DNA of 64,000 nt from Manihot esculenta (GCF_001659605.2 NC_035168.2:13455862-13519861), one strand, 5' to 3'. Counted from the first letter of the stretch, positions 11,321 through 22,095 are shown. The notes: generated from the letters alone by a model not told the origin. Numbers and translations are program-made.

Positions 11321-14300
11321 ATGGCAAGTTTAAAGCTTCCTGATGTTTTTGACCTTGAGTCGCATATTACACCTTCCAACATAACTAATCACATTTCCCG
11401 GAGGCTTTTAGATACTCCGTTGTATCTTATTCGAGCACCTCTTCCGAATGAGAGGATAGTTCTTCCTTACCCTCGCCCTCCTGGTTTGGTGGATCCCCAA
11501 GAGGTTCGTAGCATAGTGTTTTTCCTGAAGCAGAGAGAATTTGGTCTACCGTTACCTTTTACCCCTTTCTTTGTTGAGGTCTTTGAATACTTTGGGGTAA
11601 CTCCTCGAATGTTATCCCCAAATTCCATTTTATTCATGTCCTGTTTCGAGTCTATCTGTCTAGGTTGGGATTTCGCACCTACGGCCTGTCTGTTTGTCAC
11701 TTTTTTCCGTTTGGTTAGGGCGAAGCAAAACTTCTATTACTTTTCCCCTCGTAATGGGCTGTCTCTTCTTACGGGCTACAAGGATTCTATAAAGGGATGG
11801 GTAGAGAATTTCCTTGTGGCCGAGTTAAAACTAGGGTCCTGCCGATCGTGGGATGTGGACCTAAGGTGGGGGGAGGTCTATCCGGGCTGCAACGATCTGC
11901 CCGAATTGAGTCTTATTGAGCAGGTCGGGCTGCTTCGGCTGACTTCCGTTGAGAGGAAGTATGATGTCGAGAAGTGTATGTTTGCGTCCAACCTTAGGGA
12001 TATCCGGGACACGGGTATAGTGCTTTGTCCGACTATTTTGTTTTTTTTCTTTGCTCATAACATCATGAAGTATGCTAACTCTTTATAACTTCGTGTTTCT
12101 TGTAGCTTCTGAGGTTAAAATGGATGGCATCAAATTCCCTAAGAATTTTGACCTGTCTCGGGAGAACATGCATGCAATTTTTGATGCCTTTGGGGATGGG
12201 CGTTCTGTAACTGAGATTGCTGCAGAGCTGGCTCAGACCGCTTCCTCGAAGAAGGTCAGCCGACCTCCCGTCAAAGCTTCTTCTCGAACTTCCAAGCCGA
12301 GCTCTCGCAGCATCAAATCAGCTCGGCCGTCTAGCCATGGTGGGTCGAGCTCAACCTCGGCGCCTGCTGAAGGATCTGGATCCATTCCAGCCTCCTCAGA
12401 GGTCGCGGGGGGAACTTCCCTAGCTATTGTGGAGCAGACCCAAGCTACTGAGCGAGTGGGGCAGGGTGCCGTCCATTCTACTGAGGGGGTGTTAGGGGAG
12501 GAATTTAAGTCCCCTGTTGAAGACAAGGAGACCTCTGGAACAGGGATGGAGATCATCCTCCTAGAGGATCAAAGCCCAGAGGTTTCTGGTGAAGGTGCCC
12601 CTGCCCCTGTGAGGACTGAGCCTGAGGGATCTGAGGGTGTCCCCTCAAAGACCGAGGGTAAGCGTCCGACCCCTTCTGGGACGCCTGTCCCATCTCCTGC
12701 TCGTAAGAAATCCAAGACTGCTGCGGGTCCTTCCCCACCTCTTTCTACCATTAGGAAGGGGAAGGGTGTTTCTTCTGTTCCTTCGTTGTCCCCTACTGAC
12801 AGCATTCTGGACCTGTCAAGCATTTCCTCTGAGTCTCCGGCCTCTGCTGTTGCCGCACTTCTCCGGGAGCGGATGTTCGGCGGGATAACAGAGGCTTCAG
12901 ATCCTCGTCTTCTGGCCCTGACTGGTTACTTGGCCAGTTCTACCAAGGAGCAGGTGTCCTTCCAATCTCGCTCTCGGGAGGAGCTCGGATCTACGATTGG
13001 AGAAATGCTTCTGATGGTAAGTTATTATTTCTTTTTCTTTTCACTTCTCTTTGAGTTTGCTTTGTTTCTGTTCTTGACAATTGTTCTTCCGTACTAGATG
13101 TTAGGCCTGGTTATGGAGGTGGATGCCCGTGACCTCTCTCTCCGGGAGTCCGTGGACCGCCGGATCGAAGAAGCGCGCCGTGATGAAAACCTGACTGCCA
13201 CCAGCGACGCGAGGGGCCACCTGGCAGCCGCCCGGGAGCAGATCCAGTCTCTCCAGGTGGAGTTACATTCTGCGCTGGAGGCCTCTAAAAAAGCTGAGGA
13301 CAGAGCGGTTGAGGCGGCAGAGCATAGCAAATCCCTGGAATCAGAGCTGTCTCGTACTCGCAGGGTTCTCCAGGAGTCTGATGAGAGGGCAGCTGAAGTG
13401 GAAGCTCGTTGTGTAGAGGTTGTAAAACAGCTGTCCTCTATGACAACGGCCCTTCAGGAGAGGGATGAGGCTGTTGGCCAAAAAGTCGAGGTCCAGCGCC
13501 AACATGAGGCCTTAAAGGCTGATTTTGAGGGGCTTCAAGCTCACCTGAATGAGGTGAAGGCTTAGAGGGAAAGTGCCCTAGCCCGGGTGGAGGTCCTTGA
13601 GCAGGAATTGGGCACAAGTTCTGAACGTATCAAAGATCTGTCTTTATCGGCTGAAGAGTTCAACCTTCGCCAACAACAGCTGAAAAATGAAGTCAGGGCT
13701 TTGGAACGTAAATGTTTAGCCCTGCTTGAGGTGGTGAAGTATGTCGAAGGGAAGGCTCAGCTGAAGCGTGAACAGTACATAGCAGAGTATCAGGAGTCTG
13801 ATGAGCTGAAGGTTAAAATTGATCAGGCCTGTGAAGCTCATCTTCAGGACTACAAAGACTCTTCTGAGTTTGAGGAATTTGTAGCCGAGGCTTGTGAAGA
13901 ACATCTTGATGAGTATAAAGCTTCTAGTGAAATGAAACAGGCTATCTTTGATAAGGCCTACCGCATGTATGTAACTGGCTACAATCGCGGTTTAAGAGAA
14001 GCTAGACAGGCTCCTGATATTCCTTTAGCCAAGCTTCGTAGGCGCGAAGTGGATTCAGATGGCGAGTCAGTGCTATACGGGGAGGATGATTTCCCTTTGC
14101 CCCGAGGAGATTCTCGGAGGAACATAGACCGGCCAGCTGAGTCTTCATCAGGGGAATCCGAGATAGGGTCGGAGGAGGATGATCCTGATTCTGAAAAAGA
14201 CGGCCTTCACCTTGGGTCAGAAGTTGCCCCTACTATTAATGTTGAGAGCTCTGGCCCAAGGGACACCGAGCTTCCTTCGGAGGTGGCTGTAAATAGAGAT

Positions 14301-14375
14301 AATGCAGGCGAGGGTGTTCTTACTGATGTAAGTCCTTTAAGGACTATTTATCCGCCTGCCTCACCGGAGGGATAA
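11321..14375 (+). CDS. Spliced antisense gene of the Tat element (Transposase_28-like / coiled-coil protein)
   Basis: Three coding exons are supported: 11321-12014, intron 12015-12105 (GTATAG...TTGTAG), 12106-13016, intron 13017-13097 (GTAAGT...TACTAG), and 13098-14375. Reading phase is kept at both joins. The start ATG at 11321 (TTCCATGGCA) is preferred because the open frame upstream begins only with a non-ATG codon. The N-terminal part (about residues 20-225) resembles the plant 'putative gypsy type transposon' family (Pfam Transposase_28, from memory): LPLPFTPFFVEVFEYFGVTP and FYYFSPRNG stretches. The middle is Ser/Pro-rich; the C-terminal half is heptad-like coiled coil with an acidic tail. 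One in-frame TAG (13563-13565) splits exon 3. Role unknown; such antisense ORFs are known in Tat elements. Confidence 0.7.
12015..12105 (+). other. Intron 1 of the antisense gene
   Basis: 91 bases, GTATAG donor after ...GACACGG, pyrimidine-rich stretch, TTGTAG acceptor. Splits a codon after its first base; splicing joins the two open frames. Confidence 0.7.
13017..13097 (+). other. Intron 2 of the antisense gene
   Basis: 81 bases, GTAAGT donor, T-rich body, TACTAG acceptor, phase 0. The two flanking frames are in different registers and are joined exactly by this removal. Confidence 0.75.
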
Positions 14376-14873
14376 ATTGTAATAGCTATTAATGAAATAT
14401 TAGTTTCCTTCTTGTTTTTCATATTTCTTGACATTTATCTCTACTTTTCGTATTCGTGATGTAAACTACATATTTTCATTCATAAGCTCTGAATTAATCT
14501 TAAGTTGTGAGCTTAGCTCTCAGCTGATAGTCTGAGAGATCAAATCTTATACCATTATAATCAAAGCAACTATCATGTCAGTTTTTGGTTTTTAGTTCTT
14601 CATTCTTGGTTGTGACTTCGTATATTTGGTCCGGATAAACTGACTTAGGCTTTGACTATAGCCTTTTTATCCTCCTAAGGATTTTACGAATCTTTCTATG
14701 GAGGGAGCTCAGCCTTTCTCTTTGGCCTTCGTATCTTGATCCTTTAAGGATATGAGTCTATCCGAGCTGAGAGCTCGGTCTTGGGCCTTCGTGAATATTG
14801 GTCTGGGCTGAGAGCTCAACCTTGAGTTTTGTAAGAATATAAGTCTATCCGAGCAGGGAGCTCGGCCCCCTCT

Positions 14874-14912
<39 letters not shown>

Positions 14913-15013
14913 GCTCTGGGCTCTTCTCTTTCCGAGGTCGGAATTGGATTTTATAAGTTGTTCCTGTGGAGAAATTTTTCCTTTCGGGAGGCTCTTAAGT
15001 CCTTCACCGACCT
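14376..15013. other. 3' tail of the antisense gene and convergent spacer
   Basis: After the TAA at 14373-14375 the sequence is T-rich with an AATGAAAT-type polyadenylation context (about 14390), GAGCTC repeats (14700-14870) and a 30-plus base T run at about 14876-14909. The antisense gene and pol converge here. No coding domain is seen. Confidence 0.5.
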
Positions 15014-15693
15014 AGGAGATCTTACGGGATCCTGTTTTTCTTTGGATTTTCGGGACGACCTCGGGACCTCGCCGGTTGTTTTTGACTTCAGGAGATCTTA
15101 CGAGATCCTGTTTTTCTTTGAATTTCCGGGATAACCTCGGGGCCTCGCCGGTTGTTTTTGACTTCAGGAGATCTTACGGGATCCTGTTTTTCTTTGAATT
15201 TTCGGGACGACCTCGGGGCCTCGCCGGTTGTTTTTGACTTCAGGAGATCTTACGGGATCCTGTTTTTCTTTTGAATTTCCGGGACGACCTCGGGGCCTCG
15301 CCGGTTGTTTTTGACTTCAGGAGATCTTACGGGATCCTGTTTTTCTTTGAATTTTCGGGACGACCTCGGGGCCTCGCCGGTTGTTTTTGACTTCAGGAGA
15401 TCTTACGGGATCCTGTTTTTCTTTGAATTTCAGGGACGACCTCGGGGCCTCGCCGGTTGTTTTTGACTTCAGGAGATCTTACGGGATCCTATTTTTCTTT
15501 GAATTTCCGGGACGACCTCGGGGCCTCGCCGGTTGTTTTTGACTTCAGGAGATCTTACGGGATCATGTTTTTCTTTGAATTTCCGGGACGACCTCGGGGC
15601 CTCGCCGGTTGTTTTTGACTTCAGGAGATCTTACGGGATCCTGTTTTTCTTTGAATTTCCGGGACGACCTCGGGGCCTCGCCGGTTGTTTGTA
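15014..15693. repeat. Tandem array, 9 copies of a 76-bp unit
   Basis: The unit starts AGGAGATCTTACGGGATCCT and includes GACGACCTCGGGGCCTCGCC. Copies start at about 15014, 15090, 15166, 15242, 15319, 15395, 15471, 15547 and 15623 and are nearly identical (one carries an extra T). It lies between the end of pol and the antisense gene. Confidence 0.95.
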
Positions 15694-15862
15694 CAAAATT
15701 CAGGCTTATTGGCCTTACTGTCGCTTCGTCATCTCAGCTGGTTTTGTGCCTGGCTGAGGCCTTGTTTTATGTAGAACGTTATTCATAAAGACAATCACAT
15801 TGTATAAACGATCTTTATTTTCTCATGTCTGTCAAAATACAACGTTTTTCTTTACGAATATT

Positions 15863-18800
15863 TCAAGGAAAATACCTTTTTAGGTGCTGGATGTTCCAAG
15901 CGTGGGGCTCGGGGTTTCCTTGCATATCTTCGATTCGGTATACCCCGGGCTTAACTACTTTTGTCAACTTGAATGGACCTTCCCAGGTCGGTGCTAGCTT
16001 GCCTGCGGCTGCTCTTTTTCCTGTAGCTTCCAGGTTTCTTAAAGTCAGGTCTCCCACCTTCAAGCTTCTTTCTCTGACCTTTTGATTGTAATATCTTGCC
16101 GCTCGTTGTTGATAAGCAGCAGTTCGGACTTGGGCTTCTTCCCTAACTTCCTCAAGAGCATCTAGGTTGCTTCTTAATTTGTCCCCATTAGCGTTCTCAC
16201 TAACGAATTGAACTCGATGAGTGGGGATCTGCAGCTCAACTGGGACTACAGCCTCTGTGCCATAAGCAAGTGTAAACGGGGTTTCTTGAGTGGGCGCTCT
16301 GGGAGTGGTTCGAAGTGCCCATAGAGTGCTATTGAGTTCTTCTGCCCAATTCTCCTTTGCGCCATCCAGCCGTTTCTTTAATCCTTGAAGGATAGCTCTA
16401 TTAGTGACTTCCATTTGGCCATTAGTCTGAGGGTGAGCCACGGAGGAGAACTTATGCCATATGCCCATGTTCGTCGTAAAGGCCCTGAAAGTGCTGCAGT
16501 CAAATTGTCTGCCGTTGTCTGAGATAAGTACTCTTGGTACGCCAAATCTGCAGATGATATGTCCCCATACGAAATCTATCATCTTGCGAGCTGTGATTGT
16601 GGCTATTGCTTCTGCCTCTGGCCATTTCGAGAAATATTCCACAGCCACCACTACGAATTTCCTTTGTCCCGTAGTCTTGGGGAAAGGTCCCAGGATGTCA
16701 ATTCCCCATTGTGAGAAAGGCCATGGACTGGATATGCTTGCTTGAGGAGTGGCAGGGGTCCTGATGGCATTAGCAAATCTTTGACATACGTCACTCCTCC
16801 GGACAAACTCCTCTGCTTCTTTTTTAACAGTGGGCCAGTAGTATCCTTGCCTGAATATTTTGTTAGCTAATGTCCCTGCTCCCTCGTGAGCCCCACACAG
16901 GCCTCTATGTATTTCCTCCATTACTTTTGCAGCTTCTTCCGGATTCACACGCCGGAGCCATGGGCTGGACTTCCCTTTTCTGTATAAAGTTCCCCTTATT
17001 ACTTGGTAATTGGCAGCTCGAGCTGCTATATTTTTGGCTTCAACTGTATCCTCGGGGAGTTCACCCTTTTCCAAGTATCTCAGGTATGGAGTCATCCAAG
17101 TTGGGCCCTGCTCCACCTGCAGTACTGTGTTTGTCTTCTTGAAAGCAGGTGTGCTGATATGCTGTATGTATACTTCATCAGGGAGCTGCTCTAACTCTTC
17201 TTTGGTTAGTCGACTAAGCAGGTCTGCCTCCTCATTTTCATCTCGAGGTATCTTCTGAAATCTCGTAGTAACTCCTCGGCTTGTGAGGTCGGCTTCCACA
17301 GTTTTTACTTTATCAAGATAACTCTGCATGATGGGATCTCTGGCCTGATATACTCCCGTCACCTGGTTGATTACCAGCTGAGAGTCACTATTTACTTCGA
17401 GGTCGGTTACCCCTATTTCCAAAGCTACCAACATTCCGTTCACCAAGGCTTCATATTCGGCCACATTATTAGAAGCTTTGAATTTTAGCCGTAAGGCATA
17501 ACATACTTTAAAGCCTTCCGGCCCCTTAAGTATTATCCCAGCGCCACTGCCCTCAGAGCCTGATGCTCCGTCTACATATAGCTTCCAGCTGGACTCTTGG
17601 GAAAGCTCTCCCTCTCCTTCTTTTCTTGGTATCCCCGAGGATGATCCTTCCTTCTCCTCGTTGAATGAGCATTCTGCTACGAAGTCAGCCAGCGCTTGAG
17701 ATTTTATAGCTGTCCGAGGTCGGTACTCCAGACAGTAAGGGCTGATTTCCACGGACCATGCTAACATCCGTCCTGAAGTTTCCGGCCTACGTATGATCTT
17801 CTTTAAAGGTTGGTCCGTCATCACAACTCCTTGGTGGCCTTCCAGATAAACTTTGAATTTTCGGACTGCTAACAACAAGGCATACGCCAATTTTTCGATG
17901 TTTGAGTATCTGACCTCAGTGTCTCTGAGTACCTTGCTGACGTAGAAAACAGGTTTCTGCTCCCCTTCTTCCACTCTTACTAGTACTGCGCTGACTGCTT
18001 GCTCTGAGGCTGCCAAGTATATCAGGAGTTCTTCCCCTTTTATGGGGCTGCTGAGCACGTGAGGCGAGCTGAGGTATTCCTTAAGCTCTGTGAAGGCTTT
18101 TTGGCAGTCTTCTGTCCATTCAAAATTTGGGACCTTCCTCAATTTTTTGAAGAATGGCAAACACTTTTCTGCCGACCTTGACATAAATCGGTGAAGCGCC
18201 ACCACTCTCCCAGTTAATCTCTGAACGTCCCTTACACAGGTCGGCTCTGGCATATTTAATATGGCTTCCACCTTCTCCGGATTGGGCTCAATGCCTTTTC
18301 CACTCACCATGTATCCCAAGAACTTTCCTCCTTGGATGAAGAAAGCACACTTTGCTGGATTCAACTTCATCCTGTGTTGATCTAATACCCCAAATATCTC
18401 CTTTAAATCCGTTATGTGTTGTTGGAAAGTTGAACTTTTAACCACCATGTCATCCACATACACTTCTACATTCCTACCGATCTGATTCTTAAAGATTTTA
18501 TTCATTAATCGTTGGTAAGTTGCCCCGGCGTTTCTTAATCCGAAGGGCATAGCTCTGTAGCAGTAAGTCCCGTCTTCAGTTATAAATGAGGTCTTCTCCT
18601 CATCCGTCTTTTCCATTGGGATTTGGTGGTAACCGGACATAGCATCCAAAGAAGACATATAATCAAAACCGGCCGTCGAGTCGACCATCTTATTAATATC
18701 GGGGAGGGGGTAACAATCTTTAGGGCAGGCCTTATTCAGGTCGGTAAAATCTATACACATCCTGTATTTGCCATTGGCTTTTTTGACTAACACAGGATTG

Positions 18801-19490
18801 GCCAACCACTGTGGGTACATAACTTCCCTAATAAAACCTGCCTCTTCTAGCTTCTGCACTTCCTCCCGGGTGGCTTGCTGCTTTTCTCTTCCCACTACTC
18901 TCTTCTTCTGCTTTACAGGCTTGGCCTCGGGGAGGACATTCAATCGGTGTGTCATCACTTTGGGGTCAATTCCCGGCATGTCTGAGGGCTTCCATGCGAA
19001 GGTCGGCGAGTGACTTCGGATCAGGGCCATGGCTTCACCTTTTTGTTCTTTGGTGAGGCCGGCATTGAGACTGAAGACCTTACTCGCTTCTTCTTCTGAT
19101 AGAGAGAAGGTCTCCAGCTCTCCTACGGGTTCTGTCCAGGCTTCCTTTGTCTCATCCCTGACCTCCAAAACTTCCGAATCAAGCGCTTCTCCGGTTGAGT
19201 TCGGTTCCGTCACTGTGGCCAAGTATACTGCCCTTGCTTCTTCCTGGCTGCCCCGGACCATTCCCACTCCTCCTTCCGTTGGGAACTTGAGTGCTAGATA
19301 CCTGATGCTAGTGACAGCTTCGAAGTTGAACAACGCCGGCCTCCCCAAAATCGCATTGTAGCTTAGTGGGAGTTTGACCACCAAAAACACCTCATGATGG
19401 GTGCGAGCCCTGGGTGCTTCTCCCAAGGTAAGGGCCAACTTCACCTTCCCTTCCACAAGTACCGGTGCTCCTCCTATCCCTTTGATGGGT
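15863..19490 (-). CDS. pol: Tat pol: RT, two RNase H domains, integrase
   Basis: Open frame of about 1,200 codons in the same frame as gag and protease, but with no in-frame ATG at its start, so it would be made only as part of a polyprotein. Order: end of protease; RT with YVDDM at about residue 332 (counted from 19456); first RNase H; second archaeal-type RNase H (YVDGASGS, EYEAL, NSDSQL), diagnostic of Tat; integrase with D in WGIDILGPF, D in ISDNGRQFD and E in NGQMEVTNR. In the integrase zinc finger the first Cys of the usual C-x2-C is Ser (RRSDVCQR, near 16793). A TAG at 19493-19495 cuts it off from protease. It copies the element RNA and inserts the DNA product, if made. Confidence 0.93.
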
Positions 19491-19492
19491 GA

Positions 19493-19738
19493 CTAGTCCC
19501 GAACCAACTGTTCCTCTGGGATTCCCATCTGCTGGAAAACCCGATATGGCAATAAATTGACCTTACTCCCATCATCCACCAGAACCTTCTTCACCCGAAA
19601 ATTATGAATGACTGCTTCAACGACAAGCGCGTCATCATGGGGCATCTGAATGCCCTGTGCATCCTCCGAAGAGAAAGCGATGGTCATGGGAGAGTGTTCA
19701 ACGATCTGCATCACCTCGCCATTGCTGGTCTCCCCTTC
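19493..19738 (-). CDS. Tat protease segment
   Basis: Short open stretch in the gag and pol frame, bounded by two in-frame stops (TGA at 19739-19741 upstream, TAG at 19493-19495 downstream). It holds the aspartic protease active-site region VLVDDGSKVNLL; Tat proteases often carry D-x-G-S here. The flap and C-terminal part continue beyond the TAG as ILGRPALFNFEA. It would cleave the polyprotein; the stops make production doubtful. Confidence 0.8.
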   Translation of the reverse strand, partial: EGETSNGEVMQIVEHSPMTIAFSSEDAQGIQMPHDDALVVEAVIHNFRVKKVLVDDGSKVNLLPYRVFQQMGIPEEQLVRD

Positions 19739-21439
19739 TCAGTTTCTCTTCTTTCCTCGACGGTTCATCCGTCCTCCAGTTCCTCCAACAATCATATTAA
19801 TAGTCCCACTGGACCCATCATTCACTGGTCCAGCTCCAGTTCTCCTAGGCATCTGGGCTGCCGGACCGGGTTGAGGCCTCTGCCCCTCTGGTTTCTTTAC
19901 AAAATTTTTAAGATGCCCCCTTTTTATCAATCTTTCAATCTCCGCGATTAACTGAAAACAGTTATTTGTATCGTGGCCATGCGTCCGGTGGTATTGACAA
20001 TACTTGTCAGGATTCCTCTGATCTGCTTCCGACTTCAAAGGTGTGGGCCACTGGAGAAACTCCTTATCCTGGACAGCCATGAGCACTTCGGCTCTGGACG
20101 CATTTAATAGAGTCGGTTTCTCCGGGACCCAAGGAGGGAGCACTCTTGGTTCGAGAACCCGAGGAGGAGGAGGCCTTTGATCCCTTCTTTCCCAGGCCTG
20201 CTTGTACGGCTCAGGCCTCTTTCCACGCTTCTTCTCGTGTTTCTCCGACCTCCCTTCCTCTGGGGCTTTCTCTTTTCCTTCCACCCCTTTGGCAAATCTA
20301 CTCGTTACTAAGGCGTCATCCTGCCTTATATACTTTTCCGCCCTCATCATCAACTCGGCCAGTGAGGTCGGAGGTTTCCTGCTCAGAGAGCCAAAGAACT
20401 CGGCAGAGGTTGTTCCCTTTTGCATGGCCTCTACCGCCCTTCCTTCGTCAAGCTCGGGAATCTGCAGGGCCTCCGTATTGAAACGGGCGACATACTCTCT
20501 GAGGGATTCACCAGCTTTTTGTCTCACTGTTTCCAGATAGCTCGTCTTCCTATCTGCTGGCACCCCGGCTACAAACCGGCTAATGAAGCAAGTGGCCAGA
20601 TCTCCGAAACTTTGAATGCTTCTGGCCTCCAGGCTGTTGAACCATGCCCTCGCTGGCCCCGAGAGCGTTGTTGGGAACACCTTGCACATCAGAGCATCTG
20701 ACAGAGTTTGCAACTCCATTAAGGTCTTATAGTTCATGACATGCTCTCTCGGGTTACCAGCCCCATTATAAGCCGCCATCGGCGGCATCATAAACTTTTT
20801 GGGAACGGTCTCCTGCTGCATTAACTTTGAGAAGGGAGAAGAAGTAGGCAAAAAGGTTTGACTCTGATCTTTCTTACCTAGCTCGGCTAGGAGCTGCTCC
20901 TTCAACCTTTTCAGCTTTTGGTTCATTTTCTCGTCTTCTGGGCTGGATCTTTTGCCCAAACTACATTCTTCCTCCTCTGTTTCAGTTCCCGTTTCCCTGG
21001 TTGTTTCAGCAGAATAGTCATTCACCTCTTCATTTTCTATCCACTCTCTTGCCCTTCTCCCATGGATTCGGGCCTCCGGTTCTTCCTCTTCTCTGGCATT
21101 GTGGTTGTTAGTTTGGAGGCGGGCAGAGGTAGGTTGGGGTTCATCGGTTCTGGGTTCCTCCACTACTGGGAGTGCGTTTACTGGGGTGCTAAGTCCCCTT
21201 TGTTGCATTATCTGCCCCAACCAATGGGCAGTGATTTGTAGCTGGAGAGCCATGGTTTGAATGTCTTGGTTAGACAGGGTCATGGTGGGAGTATTCCCTG
21301 CCAGGCTTGGCGAGGGATTAAGAGAGATAGGTGTTTGGTTATTCAACGTTGTAGGGCTAGAAAAGGAGAAATGCTGCCCATCTTGGGCAGAGCTCAGGTC
21401 ATTTGGAATATTAAGGTTACTATCTTGGTGGTTTGCCAT
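19739..21439 (-). CDS. gag: Tat gag
   Basis: 567-aa frame from the ATG at 21439 (MANHQDSN) to TGA at 19739. I chose this start because the frame upstream runs into the LTR without an ATG. It has a polar N-terminal third with Thr/Glu-rich stretches, a retrotransposon gag domain (PARAWFNSL, SLREYVARFN), a basic stretch, and a C-terminal zinc knuckle of the Tat form C-x2-H-x4-H-x4-C (CQYHRTHGHDTNNC). It forms the particle and binds RNA. The TGA lies in frame with protease and may be natural or a C-to-T nonsense change. Confidence 0.9.
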   Translation of the reverse strand: MANHQDSNLNIPNDLSSAQDGQHFSFSSPTTLNNQTPISLNPSPSLAGNTPTMTLSNQDIQTMALQLQITAHWLGQIMQQRGLSTPVNALPVVEEPRTDEPQPTSARLQTNNHNAREEEEPEARIHGRRAREWIENEEVNDYSAETTRETGTETEEEECSLGKRSSPEDEKMNQKLKRLKEQLLAELGKKDQSQTFLPTSSPFSKLMQQETVPKKFMMPPMAAYNGAGNPREHVMNYKTLMELQTLSDALMCKVFPTTLSGPARAWFNSLEARSIQSFGDLATCFISRFVAGVPADRKTSYLETVRQKAGESLREYVARFNTEALQIPELDEGRAVEAMQKGTTSAEFFGSLSRKPPTSLAELMMRAEKYIRQDDALVTSRFAKGVEGKEKAPEEGRSEKHEKKRGKRPEPYKQAWERRDQRPPPPRVLEPRVLPPWVPEKPTLLNASRAEVLMAVQDKEFLQWPTPLKSEADQRNPDKYCQYHRTHGHDTNNCFQLIAEIERLIKRGHLKNFVKKPEGQRPQPGPAAQMPRRTGAGPVNDGSSGTINMIVGGTGGRMNRRGKKRN

Positions 21440-21499
21440 CGTGGATCTCAGTGGGTTGTGAAAGTGAAAACTCCGGTGATGAAAAGATCTCCTTCGTTT

Positions 21500-21515
21500 T
21501 CCACAGACGGTGCCA
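21500..21515 (-). promoter_or_regulatory. Primer binding site of the young Tat element
   Basis: Two bases inside the 5' LTR (element sense) the minus strand reads TGGCACCGTCTGTGG, which begins with TGG as needed to pair a tRNA CCA end. The priming tRNA is not identified with certainty. Confidence 0.7.
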
Positions 21516-21517
21516 AT

Positions 21518-22014
21518 TGATGATCTGAGATCCAATAGAATAGGGTTTTACCAGGGTTTTTCTATTACAGAGTAATGCTTAAACTTTCTGAGGAGGGGAC
21601 TCCTCTTTTATACATTGTCTTGCTTGCTGGTGACGTGTAAAGATCTCTCCAGGATTGGACCACGCGTCTCTGCCATGCGGATTCGGAAGTACTGGGGTAT
21701 CAGCCGCCTGCTCCATGCGTAACGGCCTCTGATTCTCCCCGTGCGTACGCCCGAGCGGATCTGCCAGGTTGTCTGGTGAATATTTTTCTGGATCCTGGGC
21801 TGGACCGAGAGTTGGGCCGGATGCTAAGCCTGAGTGGAGAGGGCCTGCTCCATGCGGACCGGGCCGGCTTGAGTGAGGAAGATGGGTCGAGCCCGGCCTT
21901 GAAGGTTGGATGAGCCAGGCTTGTTATGTATATTAGGTGTGTGGGCCTCTACGTCATGGGCCTTGGGCTGTGGTCAAGCCCCTGGTCCGGGGTGAAGGAA
22001 TCCAGCAGTCATCA
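21518..22014 (-). repeat. 5' LTR of the young Tat element
   Basis: 497 bases, identical to the 8464-8960 LTR except for three transitions. It would drive sense transcription leftwards on the minus strand. Confidence 0.95.
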
Positions 22015-22075
22015 GATATTAAATATACTATTCTTTTTTTTTTGAAATAGATATTAAATATACTATTCTGAAAAC
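22015..22075. repeat. Short tandem repeat at the insertion target
   Basis: ATTAAATATACTATTC followed by a T run and GAAATAGAT occurs just left of the young Tat element (about 8429-8463) and again just right of it, followed by a further partial copy. The target before insertion was therefore a tandem repeat of roughly 38 bases. Confidence 0.75.
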
Positions 22076-22095
22076 TACTTTAAACTTAAAATTTT

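Larger units (their letters stand above)
8464..22014 (-). mobile_element. Complete young Tat-lineage Ty3/Gypsy retrotransposon, 13.55 kb
   Basis: Two 497-base LTRs (8464-8960 and 21518-22014) bound the element, with the duplication GATAT on both sides (8459-8463 and 22015-22019). Sense is the minus strand: PBS at 21500-21515, gag, protease, RT, two RNase H domains and integrase down to 15863, then a long 3' region and the PPT at 8961-8976. On the plus strand, between pol and the 3' LTR, lies a spliced antisense gene, a known habit of Tat elements (Ogre/Retand type). The LTRs differ at only three sites, so insertion is recent, but in-frame stops interrupt gag-pol and the antisense gene. Confidence 0.95.

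Noticed and set aside
15014..15693. CRISPR-like regular spacing
   Set aside because: Whole 76-bp units repeat with no unique spacers, in a plant retrotransposon.
16461..17258. Several plus-strand frames of 60-95 codons
   Set aside because: Shadows of the minus-strand Tat pol, whose domains are unambiguous.
19604..21520. Plus-strand frames opposite gag
   Set aside because: Shadows of gag; no domains, no splice or promoter signs.
8464..22014. Integrated plant pararetrovirus (caulimovirid)
   Set aside because: LTRs, integrase with D-D-E, Tat-type dual RNase H and 5-bp duplication identify a Ty3/Gypsy retrotransposon; no movement or coat protein seen.
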